Origin: Devosia equisanguinis
GTDB lineage: Bacteria > Pseudomonadota > Alphaproteobacteria > Rhizobiales > Hyphomicrobiaceae
Reading direction: 5' to 3'
Assembly: GCA_945889015.1 (NCBI GenBank)
Contig: CAMDBL010000020.1
Coordinates: 1-33,325 of the forward strand
DNA length: 33,325 bases
Positions 1 through 7,531 of this stretch are shown here, piece after piece (position 1 is the first letter of the stretch; each line of letters begins with the position of its first letter). The notes below the pieces were generated by a model that worked only from the letters and a program-made list of their open reading frames with translations, made no database searches and had not been told where the DNA came from. Made by a program: the position numbers and the translations under genes.

Positions 1-1429
1 GCTCCTGGTGCATGCGGATGGTGCCGTAGGTGCCGTTGTTGGAGACGAACACTTTCACCGGCACACGGTACTGCACGGCGGTGGCTAGCTCTGAGCCCGT
101 CATCAGGATGCCGCCGTCGCCGATCCAAGTGATGACCTGCCGGCCAGGCAGGCGCATCCCGGCCGCGACCGCACCCGGCATGCCTGCCCCCATCGCGCCG
201 CCGATCGAGCCGATCATCAGGTTTTCGGGTCCGAACACATAATGCTTGTGCAGCCAGCCGGAGAAATTGCCGGCGTCCGTGACGAACACGGCGTCGGCCG
301 GCAACTTGCCTTTGATCGCGCCGACGATGGCGCCCATGTCGAGCTTGCCGTCGGCGGGCGGTGTCCAGGGCTGGCCGCCCTTGGTGTAGTCCGAGAGCTT
401 TTTGATCCAACTAGCGCGCGCGGCCGGCGGCTTATCCACCTTCGCCTTCGCCAGCGCCTCCATGAACAGGATCGGATCGGCGACGACGGGATGGGCGGTC
501 TGGAACACCCGGCCGACGTGCTGGGCATCGTCGTAAACGTGGATCAGCGGCTGCTTGGGCACCGGCGCGCGCGGGAAGGTGTAGCCCTGCGTCGGCGTCT
601 CGCCGAGCCGCGTGCCGACCGCAACGATCAAATCGGCGTCGAGATAGTTGGCGAGCTGCGGCTTGGGGATCTTGAAGCCGAGATGGCCGGCGTAGAGCGG
701 GCTGGCGTTGTCGAAATAGTCTTGCCGCTTGAACGAGGCGGCGACCGGCACCTGCAGCGACTCGGCCGCCGCCTTCAGCGCCGCGCGTCCGCGCTCCGAA
801 CCGAGGCCGCCGCCGGCGATCAGCAAGGGACGCTCGGCCTTGGCGATCGCCGATACGATCTCGTCCATGTCCGCCGGCAGACCGGGACGCGGAATGCCGA
901 GCGGCTCGATCACCGGTGCGTCGGTCGTGTCCTCCAGCATGTCCTCGGGCAACACGACGACGACCGGGCCGGCGGTCGGCGCCATCGACACCTGGAACGC
1001 GCGCGCGACGATCTCCGGCAGGCGCTTGGCATCCTCCACCACGTAGACGGCCTTGGCCATGTCGGCGAAGGTCTTGGCGTAGTCGACCTCCTGGAACGCG
1101 TGACGGCCGATGTCGTGGCGCGGCACCTGCCCGACGAACAGGATGAACGGCACCGCGTCCTGCTCGGCAACGTGCACCGCGATCGAGGCATTGGTGGCGC
1201 CGGGGCCGCGGCTGACGAACGTGATGCCGGTGCGCCCGGTGATCTTGGCATCGGCGACGGCCATGAAGCCAGCGCCGGATTCATGCCGGGCGACGATCGT
1301 CTCGACCGAGTTGTGCGCATAGAGCGCGTCGAGCACGGAGAGATAGCTCTCGCCCGGCACGCAGAACACGCGGTCGGCGCCGTGGGCGGCGATGCAATCG
1401 ATCAGCAGGTCGGCGGCGCGGCGGGACAT
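1..1429 (-). CDS. Thiamine pyrophosphate-dependent enzyme, acetolactate synthase-like (3' end outside window)
   Basis: This is a TPP enzyme of the acetolactate synthase / benzoylformate decarboxylase superfamily. Reading from the ATG at 1429 gives 476 residues before the window edge, so roughly the last 70 of a usual ~550 are missing. The N-terminal pyrimidine-binding domain has the catalytic glutamate in ARHESGAGFMA (Glu50). The central domain (about 185-330) looks like the superfamily's nucleotide-binding type. The C-terminal domain shows the Mg-TPP motif, beginning WIGDGGILMTG and ending at SNNGTYG. An AGAGA ribosome site precedes the start. The substrate cannot be read from sequence; a biosynthetic IlvB is less likely because no ilvH follows the usual pattern here. 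It is the last gene visible in the minus-strand run after dgoK, dgoA and the DUF2798 gene, with a 140 nt gap before it, so it may have its own promoter. Confidence 0.85.
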   Translation of the reverse strand, partial: MSRRAADLLIDCIAAHGADRVFCVPGESYLSVLDALYAHNSVETIVARHESGAGFMAVADAKITGRTGITFVSRGPGATNASIAVHVAEQDAVPFILFVGQVPRHDIGRHAFQEVDYAKTFADMAKAVYVVEDAKRLPEIVARAFQVSMAPTAGPVVVVLPEDMLEDTTDAPVIEPLGIPRPGLPADMDEIVSAIAKAERPLLIAGGGLGSERGRAALKAAAESLQVPVAASFKRQDYFDNASPLYAGHLGFKIPKPQLANYLDADLIVAVGTRLGETPTQGYTFPRAPVPKQPLIHVYDDAQHVGRVFQTAHPVVADPILFMEALAKAKVDKPPAARASWIKKLSDYTKGGQPWTPPADGKLDMGAIVGAIKGKLPADAVFVTDAGNFSGWLHKHYVFGPENLMIGSIGGAMGAGMPGAVAAGMRLPGRQVITWIGDGGILMTGSELATAVQYRVPVKVFVSNNGTYGTIRMHQE

Positions 1430-1569
1430 GAGCGATCTCTCTGGCAGGGGACGGAGCGGCGGACCGCGGCAGGGGCGAGGCGGGTTGAAGGGGGGGGCAG
1501 GAAACCTAACAGCACGGCCACGGCAGGTGGAAGCCCGATGAGAAAGCCGAGCCGCGACCGCCGATCGAA

Positions 1570-1857
1570 TCAGGTCCGCCTCGCGACGGGGGCAGTGCCT
1601 TGGGACGATGCGGAGGGTGCACCGCGCGGCAACTCGGTCACGGCCAGCACGACGCGGCGGATCAAGGGCGACACGCCGACGACGAGCGGCAGCATGGTCA
1701 GCCAGGCGATGCCCCAGTTCTTGGTCCAATGCTGGAAAAACCCGTCGCCGAACCCGGTCATCGTGTGCGTGGCGATGGCGGTCGCGACCCCCGTGGTCAT
1801 CGCCGCCTGCAGAACCCCGTAAAGGAACATGCCAAAACGCGCCGGCAGTTTTCTCAT
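1570..1857 (-). CDS. DUF2798 family small membrane protein
   Basis: A 95-residue protein that resembles DUF2798 proteins, which are two-helix inner-membrane proteins of unknown function. It begins MRKLPARFGMFLYG, has one hydrophobic segment at about 7-28 and a second at about 47-65, and a short basic tail. An in-frame ATG lies 30 nt upstream at 1887, but the ATG at 1857 has a strong AGGAGA ribosome site six bases away, so I take 1857. It lies 63 nt after dgoA and 140 nt before the TPP enzyme on the same strand. Nothing in the context explains its role. Family recognition is by overall pattern, not by a catalytic motif. Confidence 0.75.
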   Translation of the reverse strand: MRKLPARFGMFLYGVLQAAMTTGVATAIATHTMTGFGDGFFQHWTKNWGIAWLTMLPLVVGVSPLIRRVVLAVTELPRGAPSASSQGTAPVARRT

Positions 1858-1920
1858 TTTCGTCTCCTGCTCGGCTGCCTTCGACAACCATGCTACCGAT
1901 CGCCTTGCGTCCCGCTCGTC

Positions 1921-2562
1921 TCACGCAGACAGGATGCCGCGGGCGGCATCCACCGCCCCGACCATCCGGCGCGCGTTGCGGGCGACCTCGCTCGCCCGCA
2001 TGCCCGGCTTATAGAGTGCCGACCCGATGCCGAACCCCGACGCCCCCGCGGCGAGATAGTCCGCCATAGTATCGACGTTGACGCCACCAACCGGAATCAG
2101 GCGGACCGTCGCGGGGAACACCGCGCGCCAAGCCGCCACCACCTTGGGCGGCAGCGCCTCACCCGGAAACAGCTTGAGGGCGCTCGCCCCTGCCGCCAGT
2201 GCCGCGAAACCCTCGGTCGGCGTGGCGACGCCAGGTATGCAGGCGAGGCCGGCGCGGCGGGCAGCCGCGATAACGTCCGGATCGGAATGTGGCATCACGA
2301 TCAGCTTGCCGCCGACACCGGCCACCGCCGCGACGTCGTCCGGCGACATCACGGTGCCTGCGCCGATCAGGCAGCGGTCGCCGAACCGTTGCGCCAGGCG
2401 GCCGATGGAGCGCATCGGCTCGGGCGAGTTCAGCGGCACCTCTATGATCGCGATGCCGGCGTCGGCGAGCGCCGCGCCGATCTCGAAGACCTCGTCCGGC
2501 GTGACGCCGCGCAGAATGGCGATGACCGGGGAGCGGGCAAGTGCGGTTTCGAGATCGATCAC
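1921..2562 (-). CDS. dgoA: 2-dehydro-3-deoxy-6-phosphogalactonate aldolase (KDPG/KDPGal aldolase family)
   Basis: A class I aldolase that splits 2-keto-3-deoxy-6-phosphogalactonate into pyruvate and glyceraldehyde 3-phosphate. It is 213 residues, normal for the family. Visible landmarks are AILRG near residue 15, the catalytic Glu41 in IEVPLNSPEP, the GAGTV strand at 67-71, the Schiff-base Lys130 in ALKLFPGE, and the phosphate-binding PVGGV and GFGIGSALY segments. The start is GTG with an AGGAAG ribosome site about eight bases upstream. It follows the kinase dgoK by 67 nt on the same strand; the kinase makes its substrate, which favours the galactonate over the gluconate version. No galactonate dehydratase (dgoD) is present in the window. 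Confidence 0.9.
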   Translation of the reverse strand: MIDLETALARSPVIAILRGVTPDEVFEIGAALADAGIAIIEVPLNSPEPMRSIGRLAQRFGDRCLIGAGTVMSPDDVAAVAGVGGKLIVMPHSDPDVIAAARRAGLACIPGVATPTEGFAALAAGASALKLFPGEALPPKVVAAWRAVFPATVRLIPVGGVNVDTMADYLAAGASGFGIGSALYKPGMRASEVARNARRMVGAVDAARGILSA

Positions 2563-2629
2563 GGTCGGGCTTCCTCGACTTCATCGGGCGGCTTCAGGCA
2601 AATGCAGCGGGCTTCATACCTCGATCAGC

Positions 2630-3547
2630 TCAGGCCACGAGACGGGCGGCGCGGGCGATCACCCCGTGCCCGGCCGTGACACAGTCCGCGGGCGCCACCT
2701 CCGCCGAAAGTCCGAGCCGCCCGGCGGCATCGGCGTAGAGCGCGGCGAGAGCGGAGTTGGCCACGACGACGATGCCGGAGCCCACGCCCGCACTGGAGCC
2801 ACCTTCATCCGGTAGCGGGGTCGCAGCTACGATCTCCGCCCCCACCAGCAGCCCCGAAAGATAGCCCGCGGCCTCGCGGGGCGCCAGCCGCTCGAACAGC
2901 CCGAGCGTGCGGGTGGAGAAAATGCGATGCAGAAGGCGACCGGGCGGTCCGCAATCGCCGCGCGCCTGCTCGACGCCGCGTGCGAAACCGCCTTCATCGA
3001 TCTCCTCTCCGTCCATCGTCCGGCCGAGGATGGTATGGCCCTTCAAGGCTGCAAAAACCTCGCCGGTCATGTAGGTGGAAAAGCCGGTGATGCAGCCGTC
3101 CGCGACGCTCACCCACTTGCTGTGCGTGCCCGGCAGCACGATCCGGCCGGAGCTGCGGCCGAGCGCCGCCAGTGCGCCGAGCACCTGCGTCTCCTCGCCG
3201 CGCATGACGTCGGGGATACCCTCGCCGTCGAGCATCGCCAGACCCGGCACGATGTGGACGCCGCGCGGCCCGGCCGTCGTGACGCGACGAAGCTGGGCGG
3301 CGAGGGCGCCGGCACCGGCCGGACATGCGACATAGGGCGCCTCCGCCCAGCCCTGCCGGCTGCCGATCATGCCCGACATCAACACCGGCTCCGCCGGCCA
3401 GCCCGAGATCAGGCCGTCGAGCACGGCGCCGAACCGTCCGGCGGCCGAAAGGATGCCCTCGCTGGAAACCCGCCGTTCGAGCACGCGTCCGTCCGGATCG
3501 AGCAGATAGGCGCGCAAGGACGACGTTCCCCAATCGATGCCGATCAC
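2630..3547 (-). CDS. dgoK: 2-dehydro-3-deoxygalactonokinase
   Basis: This kinase phosphorylates 2-keto-3-deoxygalactonate with ATP in the De Ley-Doudoroff galactose/galactonate route and feeds the aldolase directly downstream. About 305 residues, the usual DgoK size. The N-terminus IGIDWGTSSLRAYLL is the phosphate-binding strand of the sugar-kinase/Hsp70/actin fold as seen in DgoK. MSGMIGSRQGW, GEETQVLGAL, LPGTHSKWV and FSTYMTGE are characteristic DgoK segments. Two starts are possible. GTG at 3547 has GGAG eight bases upstream; TTG at 3565 adds six residues but has a poorer ribosome site. I prefer 3547. It is the first gene of the minus-strand run and is divergent from the flavoprotein gene at 3786. 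Confidence 0.9.
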   Translation of the reverse strand: MIGIDWGTSSLRAYLLDPDGRVLERRVSSEGILSAAGRFGAVLDGLISGWPAEPVLMSGMIGSRQGWAEAPYVACPAGAGALAAQLRRVTTAGPRGVHIVPGLAMLDGEGIPDVMRGEETQVLGALAALGRSSGRIVLPGTHSKWVSVADGCITGFSTYMTGEVFAALKGHTILGRTMDGEEIDEGGFARGVEQARGDCGPPGRLLHRIFSTRTLGLFERLAPREAAGYLSGLLVGAEIVAATPLPDEGGSSAGVGSGIVVVANSALAALYADAAGRLGLSAEVAPADCVTAGHGVIARAARLVA

Positions 3548-3785
3548 GTCGCGTTCTCCAGACAATCGTCCCGAAACCGGCGAGCTGCGAAGCCAGGACG
3601 CCCATGATCAAGTTTTCATATCGCGCCAACTGACATACAGTGCGTCGCTGCTGCCATGACGATCGTAGCGTCACCGCGCCGGGCTGAACGGTGTATCCCC
3701 GTAGTTCCTGGCGAGCACGCCGGAGGCGCGCCCGTGCTCTGGCGACATGGTGGTTTTTGCGCCCGGAGAGTGAGAAGAGCAAGTC
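3548..3785. promoter_or_regulatory. Divergent intergenic region between dgoK and the flavoprotein gene
   Basis: About 240 bases separate the dgoK start from the plus-strand flavoprotein start, so promoters for both directions must lie here. I see no clear operator and could not fix promoter boxes. Reading frames open across this stretch have no recognisable product and I take them as shadows. Confidence 0.4.
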
Positions 3786-4760
3786 ATGGCGATCAGAGCC
3801 GCCGTCGTCGGAGCAGGCCTTGCGGGCCTTGCGTGCGCGCGCACGCTGCACGATGCCGGCTGGGACGTCGAGGTATTCGAGGCGGAGGAGACCATCGGCG
3901 GGCGCATGTCGTCGATGCGGATCGGTCCGGCCGTGTTCGATCACGGCACCCCCTACGTCGTGCCGCGCCTGCCGCTGTTCCAGGGTTATGTCGAGGCCAA
4001 TGCCAAGCGCGGCTTCGCCGCCGCCTGGAACCCGCGCGACGGTTCGCAGGAGAGCGGGCTCGCCCGCATGCCCGCCTGGTACGTCGGCGTGCCGACCATG
4101 ATGAGCCTGCTACGGCCGCTGGCCGACGGCATGCGGGTCCATACCGGCCGCTCGGTCCACACGCTGAAGCGGGTTCAGAAGCAGTGGAACGTCTGGTTCG
4201 AGGACCAGACCGCCACGGGGCCGTTCGCCGCCATCGCCATCGCGATCCCAGCACCGAGGGCGTTGATGCTGCTCGGACCGCTGGACATCTTCGAGGAGGG
4301 CCTGGCCAAGGTGAGAATGGCGCCGTGCTGGTCGCTGCAGATCCATGTGGACAAACCGATCATGGGCGAGCGCGACATCCGGGCGGAGAGTTCGGAAAGC
4401 ATCCGCTGGATCGCCCGCAACAGCTCGAAGCCGCGCCGTCAGTCAAGTATCGACACGATGGTGGTGCAGACCTCGCAGACCTGGAGCCGCACCACCGAGG
4501 ACGACGATCCCGAGACGATCGCCGAGGAATTGTGGGCAGAGCTCTGCCGCCTGCTCGAGGTGCCCGCCGGCACGCGGCCGGTGGCCATGAAGGCGCACCT
4601 GTGGAAGCACGGCTTCGCCACCCGCCCGCTCGGCGAGACCTATCTCTATTCGACCGAGCACAAACTCGGCGTCGCCGGCGACTGGTGCCGCGGCCGCCTC
4701 GCCGAGCACGCCTACGGCAGCGGCGTCGGCCTCGCCAAGGCGATGCTGGGCTCGATGTAG
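3786..4760 (+). CDS. FAD-dependent amine oxidase-like protein (renalase-like)
   Basis: A 324-residue flavoprotein. The N-terminus has the dinucleotide-binding fold VVGAGLAGLACARTL (about 7-21), followed by an acidic residue ending the second strand (VEVFEAEETIGGRM) and the GGRM segment typical of amine-oxidase-type FAD proteins. The C-terminal GVAGDWCRG and GSGVGLAKAML form the second FAD-contacting region. The short length and layout match the bacterial renalase-like group, some members of which oxidise isomeric forms of NAD(P)H; a substrate here is inference only. The start at 3786 has AGAAGAG upstream. It is followed by hemW after a 65 nt gap on the same strand. Confidence 0.8.
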   Translation: MAIRAAVVGAGLAGLACARTLHDAGWDVEVFEAEETIGGRMSSMRIGPAVFDHGTPYVVPRLPLFQGYVEANAKRGFAAAWNPRDGSQESGLARMPAWYVGVPTMMSLLRPLADGMRVHTGRSVHTLKRVQKQWNVWFEDQTATGPFAAIAIAIPAPRALMLLGPLDIFEEGLAKVRMAPCWSLQIHVDKPIMGERDIRAESSESIRWIARNSSKPRRQSSIDTMVVQTSQTWSRTTEDDDPETIAEELWAELCRLLEVPAGTRPVAMKAHLWKHGFATRPLGETYLYSTEHKLGVAGDWCRGRLAEHAYGSGVGLAKAMLGSM

Positions 4761-4825
4761 GGGCGAAGGTGGGCGCGCCACGCGTGCCGCGTGCGTTCCA
4801 CCGAGCGATGCGCTATGCACCGGCC

Positions 4826-6115
4826 ATGTCTCAACTCCCCGCGACAGAGCCTGCGGCGTCCCTCGCGCCAGACGATGCCTCCCCCGGCTTCGGCGTCTAC
4901 GTGCATTGGCCGTTCTGCGCGCAGAAGTGCCCCTATTGCGACTTCAACAGCCACGTCCGCCACGGCGGCGTCGACGAGGCCCGCTATCTCAAAGCCTTCG
5001 TCGCCGAGCTGGAGAACACCCGCGCGCTGACCGGTCCTCGGCGCGTCGCGAGCATCTTCATCGGCGGCGGCACGCCCTCGCTGATGGCGCCCGCGACCAC
5101 CGCCGGCATCCTCGAGGCCATCGCGCGCCTGTGGAGCGTGGATGCGGGCGCCGAGATCACCCTCGAGGCCAACCCGGGCAGCGTCGAGGCCGGGCGTTTC
5201 CGCGGCTACCGCTCAGCCGGCGTCAACCGCGTCTCGCTCGGCGTGCAATCGCTCAACGACGATGAGCTGCACCAGCTCGGCCGCATTCACACCGTGGCCG
5301 AGGCCAAGGCCGCGATCGCCATTGCGCGCGCCACCTTCGAGCGGGTTTCGTTCGACCTGATCTATGCCCGTCCTCGGCAGACGCCGGCCGCCTGGGAGAC
5401 CGAGCTCGCCGAAGCGCTGGCTATGGCCGAGGGGCATTTGTCACTCTACCAGCTGACCATCGAGCCCGAGACCGCGTTCGCCAAGCTCCACGCATCCGGA
5501 AAGCTCGTGGTGCCGGGGGCGGACGACGCGCTGGCGCTCTACCAGATCACTCAGGAGATGACCGGGCTCGCCGGGTTGCCGGCCTACGAGATCTCGAACC
5601 ACGCCCGGCCGGGTCAGGAATCCCGTCACAATCTGCTCTACTGGCGCTACGGCACCTATGCCGGGGTCGGACCGGGCGCGCACGGTCGTCTGCCGGTCGG
5701 GAGCGAGCGTCTGGCCAGCGAAACGCTACGGCAGCCCGAGGCCTGGCTCGCGCAGGTGGAGCACGACGGGCATGGGCGCAGCGTGCTGGAGCCGTTGACC
5801 CGCGCCGAGCAGGCCGACGAGCTGTTGCTGATGGGACTGAGGCTGGGCGAAGGGGTCGATCTCGCTCGCCTCGCCGACATCGGTGGTGTCGCGCCGTCGG
5901 AGGACACCATCGCCGGCCTCGAGCGGCTCGACCTGATCGAGCGGTTCGCCGGCGGCCAGAAGCTGCGCGCGCGCGGGGCCGGCCGCTTCGTGCTCAACGC
6001 GTTGGTGGCCGAGATTTCGACGAGCTTCGTGCCGGCCGAGCAGGTTTCGGTGCCGTCACCGAGGCGAGGGGCGCCTCAGGCTGCGACAGCGGCTCGCTTT
6101 CGGCCAGTCCCGTGA
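4826..6115 (+). CDS. hemW: HemW, radical SAM heme chaperone (oxygen-independent coproporphyrinogen oxidase-like)
   Basis: HemW proteins bind heme and a 4Fe-4S cluster and are thought to deliver heme to respiratory enzymes; they were long misnamed coproporphyrinogen III oxidase. The radical SAM cysteines are in FCAQKCPYC (Cys31, 35, 38). The GGGTPSL glycine motif, the FDLIYARP segment and the HemW-specific HNLLYW motif are all present, which separates it from true HemN. Starts at 4808 and 4826 are both possible and neither has a strong ribosome site. The recognisable domain ends near GRFVLNALVAEIS; about 30 further low-complexity residues overlap the 3' end of the convergent LysR gene. At 429 residues it is about 40 longer than is usual for HemW. 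Confidence 0.93.
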   Translation: MSQLPATEPAASLAPDDASPGFGVYVHWPFCAQKCPYCDFNSHVRHGGVDEARYLKAFVAELENTRALTGPRRVASIFIGGGTPSLMAPATTAGILEAIARLWSVDAGAEITLEANPGSVEAGRFRGYRSAGVNRVSLGVQSLNDDELHQLGRIHTVAEAKAAIAIARATFERVSFDLIYARPRQTPAAWETELAEALAMAEGHLSLYQLTIEPETAFAKLHASGKLVVPGADDALALYQITQEMTGLAGLPAYEISNHARPGQESRHNLLYWRYGTYAGVGPGAHGRLPVGSERLASETLRQPEAWLAQVEHDGHGRSVLEPLTRAEQADELLLMGLRLGEGVDLARLADIGGVAPSEDTIAGLERLDLIERFAGGQKLRARGAGRFVLNALVAEISTSFVPAEQVSVPSPRRGAPQAATAARFRPVP

Positions 6116-7052
6116 TCGCCGCGACGCCCGGCGTCGCCTCGATGGCGCGGTCGCGCTCGGCCCTCAGCCAGTCACGGAACGCCCGTACCTTCGGCCGCCG
6201 CTCGTTGCCCTTGGGGCAGGCGAAATGGAAGCCGCGGCCGGTGTCGATCGCCAGGTCGAACGGCGCGATCAGGCGTCCGGTCCTCAGATCGTCCATCGCC
6301 AGCACGTTGTGGGCGAGCAGAACGCCGGCGCCCTCCACCGTCGCCTCGATGGCGTGATCGGCGCTGTTGAAGCGAAGCCCGCGGCTGAGATCGACACCCT
6401 CGATGCCGGCGGCGGCGAGCCACTGCGACCAGCCGGGCAGCTGCGCCCGCCCTGACAGCGAGTCGTCGTGGATCAGTGGCATCCGCAACAGATCGCGCGG
6501 CGCCCATAGGCCATGCTCGGCGGCGAAATGAGGACTGCACACCGGCAGCAGCCGCAACGCGAACAGCAGCTCGACCACGAGATCGGGATCGGGCGGGCCG
6601 CCGGTCTGCAGGTTGCGGATCGCGGCGTCGACGCCGTCGGTGGTGAAATTGGCGAAATCGAGCGTCGCCGAGATCCGTGTGTCGATCTCGGGCTCGGCCG
6701 CGACGAATCGGTAGAGACGGGGCACCAGCCATTTGGCGGTGAAGCCAGGGGGCGCGCTGATCACCAGAACCCGGTCGTTGCTGACCTGCTCCAGCGCCGT
6801 CACCGCCTGCCGGATCTGGCCGAAACCCGCATGCAGCCCCGGATACAGGAGCCGCCCAGCGTCGGTCAGCTCGATGCCTCGGGCACGCCGAACGAACAGC
6901 GCGAGGCCCAGCACTTCCTCGAGCCCGCGGATCTGGTGGCTGAGCGCGGCGGGCGTCACATGCAGTTCCTCGCTCGCCCGCGTCAGGCTGAGATGGCGCG
7001 CCGCGGCCTCGAACGCGCGCAGGGCGGACATTGGCGGCATCGGCTTAGACAT
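5994..7052 (-). CDS. LysR-family transcriptional regulator, GcvA-like
   Basis: A 352-residue LysR-type DNA-binding regulator. Residues about 7-66 form the winged helix-turn-helix, with the typical LysR helix TRASEELHVTPAALSHQIRG and LFVRRARGIELTDAG after it. Residues about 90-300 form the effector domain, with TAKWLVPRLYRF characteristic of the GcvA subgroup, which often controls amino-acid or beta-lactamase genes. The usual length is about 300; a proline/alanine/serine-rich tail of about 50 residues follows FRDWLRAE and is antisense to the end of hemW. The gene is divergent from the small gene at 7154, with palindromic TCTCA/TGAGA sites in the 101 nt between, the normal arrangement for LysR self-control and control of the neighbour. 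Confidence 0.9.
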   Translation of the reverse strand: MSKPMPPMSALRAFEAAARHLSLTRASEELHVTPAALSHQIRGLEEVLGLALFVRRARGIELTDAGRLLYPGLHAGFGQIRQAVTALEQVSNDRVLVISAPPGFTAKWLVPRLYRFVAAEPEIDTRISATLDFANFTTDGVDAAIRNLQTGGPPDPDLVVELLFALRLLPVCSPHFAAEHGLWAPRDLLRMPLIHDDSLSGRAQLPGWSQWLAAAGIEGVDLSRGLRFNSADHAIEATVEGAGVLLAHNVLAMDDLRTGRLIAPFDLAIDTGRGFHFACPKGNERRPKVRAFRDWLRAERDRAIEATPGVAAITGLAESEPLSQPEAPLASVTAPKPARPARSSSKSRPPTR

Positions 7053-7060
7053 GAGAAAAA

Positions 7061-7078
7061 CTCAAATCTCAGTTGAGA
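7061..7078. promoter_or_regulatory. Candidate LysR operator (CTCAA/TTGAG and TCTCA/TGAGA inverted repeats)
   Basis: Directly upstream of the LysR start, CTCAA at 7061-7065 pairs with TTGAG at 7073-7077. Nested in it, TCTCAGTTGAGA at 7067-7078 has two perfect 5-base arms around a 2-base centre. A further TTGAG/CTCAA pair lies at 7134-7138 and 7149-7153, flanking the ribosome site of the next gene. Repeated half-sites in a LysR divergent region suggest operators. This is inference from symmetry and position. Confidence 0.5.
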
Positions 7079-7087
7079 GAAGGTCGT

Positions 7088-7116
7088 TTGTTACCTCAGA
7101 TAAGTAGGGGTAAGTT
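7088..7116 (+). promoter_or_regulatory. Possible promoter for the small gene at 7154
   Basis: TTGTTA (7088-7093) and TAAGTT (7111-7116) are 17 bases apart and sit about 40 bases before the start codon. The matches to a housekeeping consensus are only partial, so this is a weak call. The candidate LysR site lies just upstream, compatible with activation. Confidence 0.3.
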
Positions 7117-7153
7117 ATCCCCACAAGACAAAGTTGAGATGAGGAGCACTCAA

Positions 7154-7357
7154 ATGTCAACCAGCCACAAGGCGGTGACGCAAGACTTCGACCGGTCGCG
7201 GATCGACGAGATCATCAAGGCGGCCCGTCGTGAGCGCAACGAGGCCATCGGCCAGCTGTTCGGCTTCGGCTTCACGGTCGTCAAGGACGCGGTTCAGGGT
7301 CTCGGCCGCGGCCACGGCGAGACTCGCGGCACGCTCGCAGGCGGTGCCAAGAGCTGA
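7154..7357 (+). CDS. Small protein of unknown function (67 aa), divergent from LysR
   Basis: I do not recognise the family. The start is fixed by an AGGAG ribosome site at 7142-7146, seven bases before the ATG; a longer in-frame start at 7073 has no such site and would cover the candidate promoter. The product is charged at first (residues 15-33, an amphipathic stretch containing KAARRERNEAIGQL), then has a short hydrophobic segment GFGFTVV and a glycine-rich tail with GRGHGETRG. It is probably soluble or peripheral. A strong terminator follows 52 bases after the stop, so it is a single-gene unit. The divergent LysR gene is the likely regulator. Codon use looks like that of the neighbours. 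Confidence 0.7.
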   Translation: MSTSHKAVTQDFDRSRIDEIIKAARRERNEAIGQLFGFGFTVVKDAVQGLGRGHGETRGTLAGGAKS

Positions 7358-7409
7358 CGCAGGATTTCCCGGAGGGCACCCTTTCCTCACTGACACCCCC
7401 CGGGACACG

Positions 7410-7450
7410 ATGGCGGGACGGAGCCCAGGCTCCGCCCGCCATTTTCTTTT
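7410..7450 (+). terminator. Rho-independent terminator
   Basis: A 15-base-pair GC-rich stem: ATGGCGGG, one bulged A, then CGGAGCC, pairs across a CA loop with GGCTCCG and CCCGCCAT, followed by the T-rich tract TTTTCTTTT. It closes the small gene ending at 7357 and insulates it from the DedA-family gene downstream. Confidence 0.9.
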
Positions 7451-7531
7451 CAGCCACGCTCGCAAGCAGGCGTTTGCCCTAGCCCCTCGCCGGAGTGGAC
7501 AGGCGATCCGAGGCCGTCTACCACCCGCAAC

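Noticed and set aside
242-1822. A 526-residue plus-strand open frame.
   Set aside because: It lies antisense to the TPP enzyme and DUF2798 genes, both of which have clear motifs; the frame has no recognisable domain.
3656-4807. Extension of the hemW frame upstream through the flavoprotein gene, giving an 819-residue product.
   Set aside because: The upstream part is an Arg/Ala/Gly-rich shadow of the flavoprotein gene, and HemW homologues begin near 4808-4826.
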